64,000 nucleotides of DNA. It comes from Gymnorhina tibicen (taxonomy: Eukaryota; Chordata; Aves; Passeriformes; Artamidae). The position numbers were made by a program, and so were the translations under genes. The first letter of the stretch is position 1; each line of letters begins with the position of its first letter. Below, piece by piece: positions 9,796-24,800 of this stretch. The notes beneath the pieces are model-generated. The model saw nothing but the letters and a program-made list of their open reading frames with translations. It was not told the origin of the DNA and searched no databases. The stretch is taken from positions 131,582 to 195,581 of the forward strand of contig VXAZ01000601.1 in assembly GCA_013399875.1 (NCBI GenBank), written 5' to 3'.

Positions 9796-12700
9796 ATCAA
9801 TGGTTAGACTTTCACTATATATTTTTCTGTGTATCTTTAATATAAATTATTGCCCAAGTGCAATTAGATCCAGGGGACCCCATGTTTCTGTTTTCCATCT
9901 AAGCGATTATAGGGAAGTTCTGGGAAGTGAGAGTTACAATGAGAGTTGCTATTCATAAATCTGAGTAAGGTTTGAGGAATGTGGTTTGTAAGGCTCAGAT
10001 GTGGGTACAATTACCAGACAATATCAAAGTGTTTAAACATTTGAAGTTATTTTACGTTAACATTTCTAAGCAGCCTTCAGCACTATGTTTACCCTGAAGG
10101 AATACTTACTACCGTGTTTGACTTTTATACATGTCATGGTAATTGAAGTCTTAAGTTCTTTAGGGATGGAAAAATGCTTATTGAACCAAAATTCTATATT
10201 AATTTTGGGCTGTAGCTGTTGTTCTTACAGTGGAAAGACAATAGGCTTGAGGGATCTTATTAAACAATTTCCAATGTGATGGTGCAGTCACCCAGTTGTT
10301 TGCCTGTCTGCAGAACATGTCCTTGTTACATAATGTTCTAAATCTCTTTATCAAGACAGATAAATTTCATATCTGATGATTAACTACCATCCCGTAGTAA
10401 GACATGTGGTCTTGTGGGGTGGAGGGAGGAAGGGAATCTGTTTGCTAGAACGATGGCTGAGGACATCTGCAGTGCAGGACTGTGTTGTGACTGAGCACTG
10501 TTTCCCAGTGTTTTATTGCTATTTGCCTTGCCTACATTTACTCTGCCTTCTAATCAAACTTCATTCATACCAGGGATGAGCACACTCACGTGTTTGGTGT
10601 CCCAGAGCCTGGAAACACAGGCAAACAGAATAGGCAAGCACAGTGGTAAGAGTAGACCTTGAAGACCAGTGTGGATTTTGTTCCAGGAGAGGAAGGTAGG
10701 GGGTAATTTGTAGTAGGCACAGGAAGTTCTTATGTGTGTATTTCTTTGGGTTTTACAGTAACTTTTCTCAACTCTTCTATTGAAGGAATGCATACACATA
10801 TAAATGTAATATATGACAATGAAGCTTTCTGCATTCTTTCTCTTCCAAACACCCTGGCTCTGCTGTAAAAAAAAGTCTTTTTAAGCTTGTCTTTTAGTCT
10901 GTCCTGAGTGTGATTGAGTGGCCTCCTTTTGTGGGGCTTTCCATAGGCTGGGGCACAGCTTCAGAACAGAATCAATTGCTTGAATTTGTCTGGTTTGTTT
11001 TTTTAAATCTTTCTCTGCCTGCACTGAAATTTCTTCATTTTTCAATTACTCTAATCTGTATCATTTTATTTTCTTCTTAACTTTTCCCTGGGTATGCTTT
11101 CTGTATTTCTTAGAAACAGAAATGGAATCAGAAATGAAGCAAAATTCCATTGTGGTTTGAACTATATTCCACAAATGAGTATTAACAGGAAGCTCCTTAA
11201 ATGAGCATTTTATTTATTTTGAAGAGAGTTGCTCTGCATCTTCACTTAAATGCATCTCTGGAATACTTAAATTACCTGGGGCATCCCTCATTGTTGATAT
11301 ATAACTTTTTTGTGTATGTGAGAGATTCCCTTTCACCACAGCCTGTGCTTTTTGGGAGTGGTTGCATTGTGTGTGGGGATGACTTGTGATCTGCATGCAG
11401 ATGGACATAATTGTGTCTCTGCACTGGGGCTCCAGTGACTTTTGGATCATTCTGCCATCTTTCACCTGTTCAAGCTGTGCCTGACAAGCTCAGTAAGTAG
11501 CAGTGCCTCCACGGATGGGAGGGAAACATGTTCACAGCATGAAGGTCTCCAAGTTTTTAAATAATTTATAAAATATATACAGAGGTGGTGACAATATAGG
11601 AATTGTACACAGCACCATTGTGTTTCCAGGGCTTGAACAGGAGAGTGAAGCTTGAAGGAGATGTTTGGGTTTGGGGTTTTTTTTATGTGTATGATACAAA
11701 AGTTGCAGGTGTTATCTCAATAATGTGGAAGCAAATGTCCATGACCACGGGAACGTTGTTTCCAAGGATTCTGCTATTGAATGTCTGGGAGAAAGTGGTG
11801 TTTGAAAGCAAGACATTTGTCACTTGGAGATTGTATTTTTCATTTGCAGTGACTGCATGACACAGCTGATGGCTTTTTGAGCAGTTGTATGTGCTTTGAA
11901 TCTGAGCTTGCCTCCTTGCTTCTGCAGCCATTGCAGAGCTCTAGAGAAGGTCAGTCTTGGGAAGAGTTCTACTTATTATTGCTTCTAAAACCTCATTCAT
12001 TTTCCTGAATCTTTGCACAAAACCCCTGGTGCCTGGTGAATCAGGAAAGAGAAAAATGGAGGAAATAAGGATCCAAATTCCCATTCTCACAATATTAAGG
12101 AAATAAATAGGCTAATAATGCCAAGATTAACAGGTGCTTCTACACACATGCAAATTTGGAAGGCTTCAGTTAAATAAATATTCACTTAAATAAAGATATG
12201 GTCTGGGAATTAGCATCCATCCACTGTAGGCATGAGTGCAGCAATGACACCAGCTGCATCATGGAGTGTGTTAACATCCACAGCCAAGGACATGAGATTT
12301 GTGTGGGGAATGGAGAGTCTTAATCCTGTTTAAAGTAATCCAGAAGACTGAAATATGAGGAAAGTGAGTGTTCTTGAAGCCTGTAGATTTTAAACATATT
12401 TGAGTTTTGCATTGAAGTGTAATAGTGAAAACAAACCCAAAAAACAACACAGCTGCCTGCAGGGAAATGTTGCATTGCAGAAGCCAATTTTTCTAACAGT
12501 GTTTTCTAAACTAGCTGTTGTTTCTGTAACGTTTTTCCACAGTTGCCAACTATAAAACAGCTTCCTTGACTCTGGTCATGCTCTGGAGTAGAAGTACATT
12601 TGTCTCTCAAGGAGAATTTCTATCCCTTTTTTCTACAGATGCATTTTAAACCTTTTAAATATTTTAAAATTCAGATGCTAGAGTAGTGAAAATGTCTTTT

Positions 12701-14559
12701 AAGTGTTGGCATCTTTATCCAGATTAGAGCTCTCCTTATTGTTACTACCAATGTGAAGTTTTAGAGGGGAAAAAATAATGAGTTTTTAATGGGAATGTAG
12801 TTCTTAACTCTGTCTAGCTTTGAAACCCTCGCTGTCAGAACAATATGGATGAGTAGGAAGCAGTTAGGAGGAGAACAGCGATTAATGCACTGAAGAATAA
12901 CGATTTATTAGGTAAGACTGAAAATGAACAAGGGAGAATGCTGTACCTCCTTGGTATTTTGTCTCTGCTGGGGAATTACGGCAGCAAAGAAAGGTGGAGA
13001 AGTGTGAGTAACCTGTGCAAACACGAGCGTCACCTGGCTGGTGCTGGGGTAAGCGAGGAGTGCCCTGAGAGAGGGGTGGGAACTCTGTGTGCCACGGTGT
13101 GTTTGTAAACCCTGCATTTCCATTAGGGAATGTTTGTCTGGCTTTGGCCTTTCCAGATGCAGGTGCAGAACCCCAAATGGAGGCTATTCAGGCAAATTTA
13201 ACTATGCATTGTCCCAGTATCCAGGCTGTCAGCATTGGGCACTAGAGATAATATTCCTTTGGATTTCCTGTTTTTCCTGAATGTCTTCAGGCAGAGGTTT
13301 GTTTCGGTTATGATTGTGAGAATCTTTAATGGAATTATTTAAATGGTATTATCCATGATACCATAGAAGTCCCACCTGATCAAGTCTTTTCTTACAAACT
13401 TTTTTTTGAGAAAACCTGATTTGTCAGGATTTTGCTGTTTGCCATGAAACCACTTTAAACCATGACCTTGCCAGTGACATTTCACTTCTGTTGTGGAAGA
13501 GAGCAGAAACATGTCAAAATGATTTGCAGTACACTAGTTTTGAAAGTGCACATTCTCAATTAAGTGTCTAAATAATTAATGTTATAGTCTTTACATCTGA
13601 ATTGAAATTATGAGCTCATTTCTGATTAATTTTGTGAAAACATTTTAATATTAGTTTTTCCACACCATGTTTCCAAATGTGAAAGGACCGTGTTTGGAAG
13701 TAAAAGCAATTAAGAATTCAGTTTCAGGTTTGGTGAAGACTTGGACCATTGATACCTGTAAAAGTCCTCTCACTGCACAAGTGCAGTCTGTCTTCTGTCC
13801 CGTTCCTGTGCACACTGAGATCATGAAGGTTCTGGCTTTCGGTCATTGAACCTCTGCACTCAGTCACATCTTGGTTTCTGATGGGATTGATCTGATCCAC
13901 TTCTGTTACTAAAGACAGATTAATTTCATTAACTTCATCTTAAATGTACTGCAGATTGATTCAGAGGCTCGCTATGTCTCTGGTGGGCCACCTTGAAATG
14001 CATAGCAATATCACAAAAATGCTTTTTTTTGTCTAACCTTTCTCCCTTTAATTGAAAAAGTAATGTTTAAACAGCAATCAGCATTTCTGACTTTAAATCT
14101 GGGCAATATCATATTTCATTTGATATTAAAACCAGCCGTCAGACAGTATAGCATGGATGACTGCAAGTCTGTTTGAGGTGTGTGCTAATGTGTATCAGGA
14201 GCACACGAACAGCTGATCTTAGTTATGAAAGCCCCATGACTTAATGAAAATTGAGGGCACTTTAATTGCACGAGCGGGTTATGGTGGAATAGTTTATGGT
14301 GTGTAGCTGTGTGTGCTGTGTGTAGCATAACAGGTAGATTGTCCAGGGCTCAAAAAGCTAAAGGTAATCCAAGTCTTGTTTGATACTCTTGTCTTCTGAC
14401 TTGACATGACTCTACTGGTTCTGCTTGGAAGTAGACCACACCTCATGTGCAAACTTACACTTTTTTCAAATAAAGTTTATTTCTGGCATTCTCAAAAATG
14501 CCCCTTTTGAACTTCTGGCTTTTATTAATGGGAAGGGAATGAGACCAGGTTGAAGGTTT

Positions 14560-14643
14560 TCACTGTGAATTTAAGGATCAGAGGAATGGCAAGAGGGACA
14601 GTCACTGTGAATTTAAGGATCAGAGGAATGGCAAGAGGGACAG
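14560..14643. repeat. Perfect 42-bp tandem duplication
   Basis: Copies at 14560-14601 and 14602-14643 are identical, beginning TCACTGTGAATTTAAGG. Perfect identity suggests a recent event. It lies in intronic sequence with no known function. Confidence 0.95.
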
Positions 14644-15893
14644 AACAATGTATCATCACCTGGCAGCCTCACATAGACAGCAATGTGAGATTTTTGGGTT
14701 TGTTTTTTCTTTTAACAGGTAATTCTAATGACAAAATAACCAGTAACAGGACAGGCAATAAGCAGGAGGCCAGTGACAATTAGCAACCTGTGCTTGTGGT
14801 TTAGAAAGAGTTTCTTTGTTCCCAGTAGGTTTCAGTTTAATTTTGAAGGACCTTATATACCTGATCAGTTTGTGGTTTGTTTTAAAAGCATAGACAGAAA
14901 CCTTATCTTTTGAAAGAGTACCTTTAAAATAGCATGGAAAATACCTCTAATATTGAAGTGTATTCCTTGTGGTTTGATGTTTTTTGTTTACCAGGGACTA
15001 TGGATAGTGCAAAAAGAAAATAGGTCAACTGCACAGCACCTTAAAAATGAGAATCTTTCAATTGGTCAGTCACAAGTCAAGCAAATGTTTTTGAATTAGC
15101 CAAATGTCATTTCCTTTTGTATTGTAAAATGCCTGTATCCTTAAATTAAGGGACTATGACCATATTCTTCGACTATTACTACATTACAACTTTTCTGTTA
15201 TTTAAGGAATTCCACAGCAGTGATCCACCCGAGCTATTACTGCTGCATCTGTAGTTAATACGTGATAGAATCTGAGGGTGTTGATTTGATAAATACACAG
15301 TATGGTACAGACTTCTCCCATTACACTTTGAAACTCTGACATAAAATGAAATGTAAATAGGAGGTCAGCCTAATCATGATGGTGTCATAATGAAATGTTG
15401 TGTGGTACTTGAGACATTTGGATTCTCTAGAAATAAAAAGGAATTCTACAAATGATGCTTTTTGGATGAAAAGGTGTCCAGTGATTCCACCAGAGGAAGA
15501 GTATGCTTTGATGTGCTCAGGGGCTGTGCTGGTTTGTTGCAGTTCCCTGGCTACCTGTGACCTTTTGGTTTTTCTCTAACAGCTGTGACACAACATAGTA
15601 TTAAAAGTATTGAGTTTGAGGGAAATGAAAAATGGAGCTGAAGCCAACTGAACAATATAATGACAATCCATTTTTCTTCAGCAGAGCTGTATCAGCTTGT
15701 ATTACCAGAGGAGCTGGATCCCTGTATTTAAAGCAGTTCAAACTGGGCTCTCTGTTCTTGTGGAGAATTCTGTCTGGCACAATGGATGGGGAGAGCCCTT
15801 TTAGTGTCCTTCCAGACACAAACTTAAATGGTTTATTCTCTCACATGTGGACACTCAGTCATATGTGGGCACCCCTGCACATCTGGAAATCTG

Positions 15894-15942
15894 CTGGAGG
15901 CTGGGAGCAGAACTGGAGGCTGGGAGCAGAACTGGAGGCTGG
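15894..15942. repeat. 19-bp tandem repeat, 2.6 copies
   Basis: The unit CTGGAGGCTGGGAGCAGAA is present twice exactly (15894-15912 and 15913-15931), followed by a partial third copy to 15942. This is a small minisatellite and possibly polymorphic. Confidence 0.95.
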
Positions 15943-16403
15943 TAGTTCTCAATCTGTAATGAAAACCCAAAACTGAGGTGTGCCTGTTCATGAGGGCAGA
16001 TTTTAATGTCAATCTTGAAATTCAAATCAGGCTTTCTAAGGTTTGTGGCAGTTCTGCATTGGAAAAACATCCAAACTGGATTGGTTTGAGTAGGTTTTAG
16101 TCTAGAGTGAGTTTGGACAGAATGATTGCTGCGGTCACAATGGCTGAAACGAAGGAAATAATAGCTTTGAGCTCTAGCAAACCCAGATAGTTTGTCACAG
16201 GTCTAATTATTTCACCCTTAGAGTCCCTTTTCCAGCCCCTGGTACAATTGCTCTTCAATCTTTTATTCCTGTAGAGCACTAAGGACAGAGTGACTACTTT
16301 GCCAAAATACTGTTACACCTTCCCCACATTAAATAACTTTAATTATTTATGTGTCTAGAGACCTCAAGTAGGGTGGGAGTGAGAGAAGCTGTGACAAAAT
16401 GGC

Positions 16404-16418
16404 AAAAAAAAAAAAAAA
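16404..16418 (+). repeat. Poly-A run (15)
   Basis: A simple A homopolymer in intronic DNA. No retroposed gene sequence is recognisable upstream of it. Confidence 0.9.
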
Positions 16419-17188
16419 GAAGAGCCCTCAGCCAAGTGGAAAACAGCAAAATAGTATTTAAGGCTCACAACCATTAACTGTGATACATTGCAAGATGTTT
16501 CATGACCTGTGCTAGTGCAGTTTTTCTTGCTCTCTGAGACCAAGGAAAATGTGAGCATTTGCATTACGCCAGAAAGTACAAAAGGAATGGAGCAAATACC
16601 AAGGAATACTTTCATTTTCCTCCCCACAATTCTCCATAAATGAAAAATTAAATGGAACCGGTGCCCCTGTGCTTCTTTAGTTAAATTTGTTTCAATTAAT
16701 AGACCTGCTAGTCTAAAATCCAAAGCCAGCTTTCTAAATTCTGTGAAACCTCCCAAACTAAGTTGTTTCTCTACTGATGCCCCAGGGTGTTAGTCTTAGC
16801 TTTCAGTGCCTTGTTCTCTCAATCTATAATTTAATTAACTTTTGCACCATTTATAGTATTGGTTTAGATGAGAAAGTCATCAAGTCATCTTTGTTTTGGT
16901 GTGTAGTGTTCCATCTTTTAACTAGGCAAATAGTTTCAGCTGTTCCAGAACTTTGAATTTCTTTGCTTAAGGGATGACAAAGATGATTATAGAAGTCTTG
17001 AAAGAACCTCCCTTCTGTTGAGAATGAGAACAGGAGAACAGATGGAATTAACTGGTTTGGATGCACTGTAAATGGCATAACCAGCAATTCTTCTAGATCA
17101 GGTTGCCCAATATATCTTGCACATTGTGTATTTTTAATTTTGTATTTATTTTATTTTGTGCTTGTGGTTGGGTTTTGTTTATTTGTTG

Positions 17189-17205
17189 TTTTTTTTTTTT
17201 TTTTT
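17189..17205 (+). repeat. Poly-T run (17)
   Basis: A simple T homopolymer in intronic DNA. It could be the complement of a retroposon tail, but no element is recognisable beside it. Confidence 0.9.
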
Positions 17206-18832
17206 CACATTCTTCCAAAATTTCCCAAATTTGACCATTAGGAAATTTCTGTCTTCATGTACTTGGTAGCTTTTGCAAGACTTACTGAACTCGTGTGAGC
17301 TATACCTTCCTCCACAAGCTTAAAATATGGTTTTAACCAGAAAAATTTTAACAGCATCTGCAAAAAAATATTCCCTGACAGAAAATGCTTCCTATCCGTT
17401 TAAGTCTGAAGTCTCTGTCCTACAATTCGTGTATGAATTTGTGAAAATGGAAAGGGTGTACACCTCTGACAAAGTAAAGCAATGTGGTGGGTTTACTTCC
17501 ATGCTCTTTTCAGAATGTTCATCTAGAATACTTCCTAAACATCAGTGTGAGTATTGCAAAAAACCTCATTTTTTTGCAAAAAAACCCACTACAGATAAGT
17601 AACATGGCAAAGTTATTAGGAAATAGACCTTTTATAATGGGAAAAAAACCTGTTAGTTTTTAATGGAGAGGCTTCCTGGCCCACCTGATGTTATATGCAA
17701 AGCAAGAAAGGAGGGATCCTATTTGCCACAGAAAATAGAAGGAGAATTTTAGCAATTGGATATAACGTGTGCATTTTAATGAAATGTCTGGCATACCCAT
17801 AATGTCAGTGAGCCTCGTGGCCCTTGATGTGTTTTCCTTGGCATAACCTCTTGCAGCACGAGATGAGGTTCTCCCTGTGCTGGCTGCAAGCAGAAGCACA
17901 GAGAAGCTGACAGATTTGCTGTGGTTTACGTGTGTTGGGTGGCGATGGTTTCTTCTTGGTACTAGCCTGCTGCTCCTCTTGGAGGATTATCCCTTTCCAT
18001 ATTTTTGCATGGGTTTAGGAGTTCTCATGAGCAGTGGTGAACTGATAATTTGCATGACATTATATCACAGAACAAAAGCATTCAAGAAACTTCCCAAGAA
18101 TTTGGGGATTTTTATAATAACTTACATGAAAATTACTTGTATAGATGGAACTTTTATTTTAGAAATCTCTTTAATAAATTACTGAGGAGACACAATCCAA
18201 TTGAGGAGTTGGAGAGAGCCAAATAATACTAAATCTGTCTTTAAATGCCTTTAAATGAATTGTAGTGAGCTTTGCCTGCTACTACAGCAGAAGCGAATAT
18301 TTGAAAAGCTGATGAAAATTTCAGAGCTCAATACAAATAAGATGTCAGAGCAGATAAATTGGTGCATGGATTTTGAGAATAGTTTAATGTGTTATTATAT
18401 ACATAAGCACGTATAAGAGGAAATATCGTGTATTCCACAGTATTCTGCTGAATCTGATGGTCTAAATCCTTCTTACCCAGTTCTGTGGCAGAAGGAAAAT
18501 GAACAGTCTGAGTAATCTGTGTCAAAGTGGTCAGCTAATCTTCCTTCTCCAGGCCGAGGGAATGTTCCAGTATATAAAAGCATTCATATACTTCATATTC
18601 AATCATATGTTCCCTTTGTCTCCACAGCAGGTAATGAGTAATCTTCTTGTCAACCAGTTTGTGACAGCAAAAAGGCCTGCACTTAGTACATCTAGGAGCA
18701 ATGAATTCATTCATTAAACCAATTTTAGTCCACACCTAGAGACCTGGAAATGTAATTGTGCCTCTCCTTTTGCCTTCATGGGTAGGACTTCCCTGTTCCC
18801 AAACATTTGGACTGTGTATAAGTAATTAAGCC

Positions 18833-18850
18833 TTTTTTTTTTTTTTTTTT
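18833..18850 (+). repeat. Poly-T run (18) followed by AACAG
   Basis: A long T run directly before AACAG looks like a strong polypyrimidine tract plus acceptor. No open exon with a donor follows in a convincing way, so it is annotated only as a homopolymer. Confidence 0.85.
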
Positions 18851-21800
18851 AACAGAATAATTTTGAGTATCCTGGCTTACTCACTTCACAAACAATTGAG
18901 AAGAACATCCCACATGTGAGATCATCTCCCATACAGCTCCTCACCATTTAGACAGAAACAGCCTCTCCTTTATTTGCCAAGAATCCCAGAGAGATTCTAG
19001 TCTGGCCTGGTGAAACAAATCAGATTTGGTCCACACCATCTCCAAATCTCTTGTTTCTCTTCCTCTGATGTGCAGGATTGTACCCCTTGCTGCGTCATGG
19101 GAACACCTCCACCCTGAGCTGTGGGATGGGTGCTTCCTGTGCACTTCAGGTTGTTTGGAAGGGTTGGATCTGCACAGGGAAACTGCACCTGGGGATTGGG
19201 CTCCCTGGTGGGCTGTGACCAGGAGAGATGCTAAGGTGTGGTGCCACAAAGCAGATTTTATCCTCCTCTCTTATCTCGCCCGCCAGACGTGTGGTGAGCT
19301 GACCAGATGTGTTTATTCACAAGTGGGGAAAGGCACTCGGGTTGCTGTGAGGGAGACTGAACAATAAAGGAGCTTAAGGTGGGAGTTGAGTGAATCTTAT
19401 AGATGAGATTTGACAGCTCTGCATCTCTGATGGTAAGATTCTCCTTGAGAAAGGAAACATGGAATGTTGAGAAATGAAGTCATTTCTATAAAGTGTATCT
19501 GTTCATTAGCTTGCCAAAATCTATTGAGTCACTTAGCCAAAATATATCAAAGTTAATCATGTCTTGGTTGGAAAATTCAATGTTCTAAAGGTTGATTTTT
19601 CCATAGAAAAGCACCATTCAACCTGAAACCCTTTTCCCCCTGTTATACACCCAAAAAAAAGTGCTCAAGCCCTAATTTAAGTCAAGGAAAGCTTAAAATT
19701 TTGTTGTTGTTGTTTTTAATGGTGTTCCCTGCTTGAACACCATGTTTCCTTATGGCAGGAGACCTTACGAGGATGTTGTGTGCAAACAGCTCAGCATCCT
19801 GTGGTCTCTCTGTGCATGTCTGAGTCCGTACTGTGTTTGACCTATGAGCTGGCACAGCTGCACTGCAGAATTGTGCCACAAAACAGGCTGCTAAACAATG
19901 CTGGGTTCAACCAGAAAGTTCTTCCATCTGCCATTCTGAATTGTTTTGTAATGTAGAGCACTTTTCTTTTTCAGAGGCTATGCAGTGATGCTACAGGTAG
20001 TTTATTTATAAATACAAGAGATGAAGGAGTGGAGGGAGAGGCTGAGAATCTGAATACATTTGCTAAAACATGGCTTGGCGTTTCTAGGACCCATTATTTA
20101 AGAGAAGTAACAGCCCTTTCTAAGGGTGATCAATTATTTCAGAAATATCTTGCAGTTTTCTCAGTAATGGATTAAAGTACTGAAGACAGTGTTTTCTTCA
20201 GACATTATTTTCAACAAGTATTTAACACTGAATTACCCCTACAGACAGATTGTAGGCTGATAAAGGGATCAGGTTAGCCTCTGTTGTTTTGGGGTCGGTC
20301 TGTACGTTTTTGAGTTAAGTTTGAAGCAGTGGAGAAGTTTTAATGATTTGTTTCCAAGTACAGTCCTCTCACACTGGAGGAGGATATTTTATTCTTTCAA
20401 TGTGCTTTTAATAGCCTGAGGTGTGTTCTTTACAAGGCTGTGCTTCTCGTTCAATAAATCATGTGTGGCAAAGACAAAGCTATGTTAGTCATGTTTAGCT
20501 GGTTATATTTTCAGCTTTCAAACAGCAGTTTCAAAATGTAATGTAGGCTTTACCTGGGTTTTACCGCTTCTTCTTGTGCATTATACAGCCTTAATAACAT
20601 TCTCTCTAACTTAACTTCAACTTTTTAAATTTGTTTTTTGCATCTTTTTAAAATCTTACATATTTCTATGAGCTTTTCTTATGCATCCCATAGCGTCTTC
20701 TAAGAAGATGCTGTCTTGCAGCTGGAAAGGACATTCAGCTTCTGTGACAGACTTCTCAGTGTTCCTTGCTATCCTTTTGTGTGGAAGTCATTAGCTTTGG
20801 AATAGTGCTGATGCTTTTAAAAGAACGTTGCAGAGAAGAGTTTTGGATTTCCTCTTGATTTTAGATGCTCTGTTGAATAGGAATTTAGAAACATAATCTT
20901 GTTCCTTGTAGCTGGTTTTCCAGTTTAAAAGTTTTCCTATGTCACTATCACTTTTTGTTAAGCGCAGTCATTGCTCTACAGTTCTGCACTGGTGTGTATA
21001 TGTGTGCATATATTAAAAAATTATGTAATGGATAAATATGGGGGTTTTCCCCATTAAAAGAAACAAGTTTTGTGACTTTTTGGAGGGAGAAGCCTTTAAA
21101 ATGAAAGAAGAGGATGAGTGAAGGATTTCTGTTGAATGTAACAAGGTGGAAGAATTTTGTACTTCAGGACCTGACACTCAAAGTTGCTGGGTGTCCATGA
21201 GTTTCTTAAAAATAATATGGAATTAGGGATACTCAATACACTTGAGAAATCAGCCTGTCTGTAACTGAAGTGTCCAGCCATCAAGATATTTTGATTACCA
21301 AAGTGTTTCCTTTCCTGTCCTGTCATTAACTTACAGGATTTGGGTTTTCTAACTAAAAATTAATACATCAAAAATGTCATATATAGATCAGTGTTTGTAA
21401 GGTACTTGGATACATGTGTACAAGTCGGATGTAAAAGCTCAAGTCTTCTACTAATTCTGTATTCAGGAGTGAGAAAATGTGCCACTAATGAGACATGGGC
21501 TATACGCTGAATGGTGGAACTTGGAAGAAATTTTGGGCAGCTGCCTTGCCATTATCTTTCCTGATTGTTAAATGGAACAGAAATCCTGTGGAAAACAAGA
21601 TCTGTGGTTGTGTCTTTTTGAAACCTTTTCATATTGCCAAGTGAGCAGAATAAAAACGGACACATTTTTAAGGTGTTGAGCAGTTGAAAATCTGATGTAG
21701 TACCAAAAGCTGTGCCTAAGACTTTGTGATTTACAGGTTTTCTTCTGTTTCCTGAAGAATTTCAGGAATATCGTTCACAATAAAGCAACAGTTGCTTAGG

Positions 21801-24800
21801 GGGATTGTGCACACACACACAAGCTTAATTGCTGAGGGTTGGAATATTACTGATATTCACAAGTGGTAAAGGTAGGAGTTATTATAGAATATTAACTGGG
21901 GATGATCAGAAAGTGGTTTTGTTCAGATCTCTCTTTTATTTGTGGTTATTTACTCTGGTTTCTGGAAACATTCCTTTAGGGGCTTTAAATTAAAGAGGAA
22001 AAGTGTGTTTGAGCTTGCTGGTTTGCAGCAATCATAAAGGAAAGAGTAAATACATAGATAGAGTCAGAACCATGGGCTTTTCTAAAATTGGGGAGGCTTA
22101 TTCTTCTGTTGTAAAATAACAGATTTCTAGTCCTGACAGGTTCTTCCCCTGCAGTCTCTGAGGGGGCCCAAATGGTTCTCTGTCCCCAAAAGGCTGCATG
22201 TAGGAACACAGGGCAGTATCCACTGGGGAGTGGTGATCCAAAACCAACAGACAGGAAAGATCACTTGATCTATTATTAGAATAAATCACAAAAAAATCAG
22301 TCTTTTTCTCTTCCTTAGCCATCTCAATTTATCATGTAATTAGGCACTTTTTTCCAGAGTATCTTGGAATATAAAGTAATCCTCCCCCAACAAGGTGCAT
22401 TTATGAATCCTTTTGTGAGCGCCTGCTAGGCTGAGAGCGTGAGCTGTGTGCAACAGCAAGCTGATATACTGACTGGTGTGAGGAAAACAACAAAACCTAC
22501 CCCAAATCTCTGTGCTCTGAGTGAGTCGGTGATTGAATAGATAAATCTTATTAACCTTTCAATAGTCCCAAGCTGAAACTTGTGTCCTTATCACTCATAT
22601 GTACTCCCTGAAGGCATCATTAAACTATAGTTGCTGCACATGATATGCAAAGAGAAATGCTCAGCCGTGGAACATGTGTATCTAGCATTTGATCACTGGA
22701 AAAAATGTAGCTCTATTCACACTGAAAATTATTAACCAGGCTTCCATAGATATATCCTTAGCTCTTAAAACCGGTATTGGTACATGAGGAAGTTGGCTTT
22801 ACAGTCAGGTTGTGATGGGATGACTGCTGTGGGGTAGGAAGAGGAAGCACCAGAGGCAAGAGACACCACTATTAGCAGCTCCTGACTGTGTCCCTGCCAT
22901 CTTGGAGGTGTTCTTTCCAGGTGAGGACATGGGGCCAGCATCCCTTCTGTGCTGGCAGACTTTGGCTGCCTTCTCTGTGTACACTGACCATCTCAGAGAT
23001 GACTTGTTCTGTTCTGCAGGATTTTTCACAGATTCCCTACTGGAAGTGTGCATCCACTGTGCTTTCTGTCTCAAACCCTGACCACTGAGTAGTTTGACCC
23101 TCACATAATGATAAATTTTGGTATAATTTCAAGTGGCATAAGCTGTCTGTATTGCAAATGCAATGAAAAGGCTGACACACTTACTATGCAGATAGCTGAA
23201 GTAAATCTTGGCCAAAAGGAGGCAGAAAGATGCTGCAGAAAGGTCAAGTTGTGATTATTATCCTGTGAATGCAGCTCTCTGCAGTTTTTCTCGTGAATAA
23301 ATTCTCTTTTGCCTTTTCACCTAAAAGCTGGTGTCCCAATAGTATGTTGCCTGTGCCCAGCAAATTGGGACCCCAAAAATTTGGAAGAGTAGCCCTAGGA
23401 TGGCAAACAGTCTGGAAGTTCAGTTGCGGATTCTTGAACTGGTTTGCTTCTGGTGCCACCAGAATTGCACATCTAGCTGGAAAGAGGGAGGTGTGTATGG
23501 TATGCATGGTATGGTAACAAAGGGAACCTGTAGTGAAGAGACATGATTAAGGCTATTCTGTGCTGAGCAGGAGCTGCTCCTTGAGAGCTTCTGTATCTTC
23601 CTGCTGTTTGTACAGCACCCACTACTTTTATATCATGGAATTGCCTTGGCAGATCACGGCCAGAAGGGGAGATGAGAAAGCTTGTGATCCTCTTCTTAGA
23701 GTTATCAAAAAGTAGCTTATTATAGTGTACATTAGATGTTGTTTATGTTTGAAAAATTCAGATTGCTGACAAAGACTGGTCGAGGCCTCAGGTCTCCTAA
23801 GGTATTTCTGCAAGGGAATTCTGGCATCTTCTGTCATGTTCTATAAAGTAATCTTTAGCCGTTGCACCCAGTTCCATCCAGTTTGGAGCACTTCCCACAC
23901 AGTGATCCCTTGTGCAGCTTTGAACTTTGCTCCTCCGGCCCTGTCCCTGGCTGCTGCTCGCTGAACATTGCTGGAGATTTTGCTGCCCAAGAGCTGTGGT
24001 TGCTTTTTGTGCAAAATAGACAGAAGCCAGACAGTGAGTGCAGCACTGGCGGCCTCAGCTGCATGCCCTTCCCTCAGGAAACATCCGTCTGAGGCACTGG
24101 ATGGGCTGCACTGCAAGGGCAGAGTTTTAAAATGGCTGTGAAAACCACCCCATATGTTCCTCTGGTTTGATTAACAGTATCTTCAGAGGAATCTGCCACT
24201 TCTCTTCATCATACAGTGTGTGAAAAAGGATTCATCCTGTGCATGCTGCTGGCAGACAGTCCATGAAGGCTTTTGCTGAAAGGGCTCGTTGGATTCACTG
24301 GGGTCCTAAGGAGATCCAACAGCAGAGTCCAGCTCTTTTCTCACTGGTCTAACTCTGCTCCTCAGTCATGAAAATGCGTGGCTGCTCCCCACAGACCACC
24401 TCCTGTTACTTTGAGCTGTTCTGGATAGATATTTTGTTGCAAATCTCACCTTGGGAAGCAGAGGGAAGACTCCGCATACTCCCCTACCTCCTCTGCCGCA
24501 CTGAGAGGGATCCTCAGGGCTCTGATAGCTGATGCACAGCCCAGAGATCAGAAAGACAGCGGTGTAACCTGTGAGATTACATTTTCTAACTAGATTTTTG
24601 TGAGGTTTTTTCCTGCCTGCCACAAGAATTTTCAAAACGGATATTCTTATATATGCAAACTTTCAAACCATGTTCATTTGAGGCAGATACTCTGGAGCAA
24701 CACACTGATGCATTTCGTGGAAGACTTACCAGACCTGCTAGCTTTATTTGCTGTTAGTAGAGAAAAACATTGTACCATTGTATTTAATGGAAAAGAAAAC

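Noticed and set aside
14560..14643. Repeat pair as a CRISPR-like array
   Set aside because: Only two directly adjacent copies without spacers, in a vertebrate intron.
18833..18856. Poly-T plus AACAG as an acceptor for a hidden exon
   Set aside because: No open coding stretch with a matching donor and Slp-like sequence follows. Long T runs are common in this intron.
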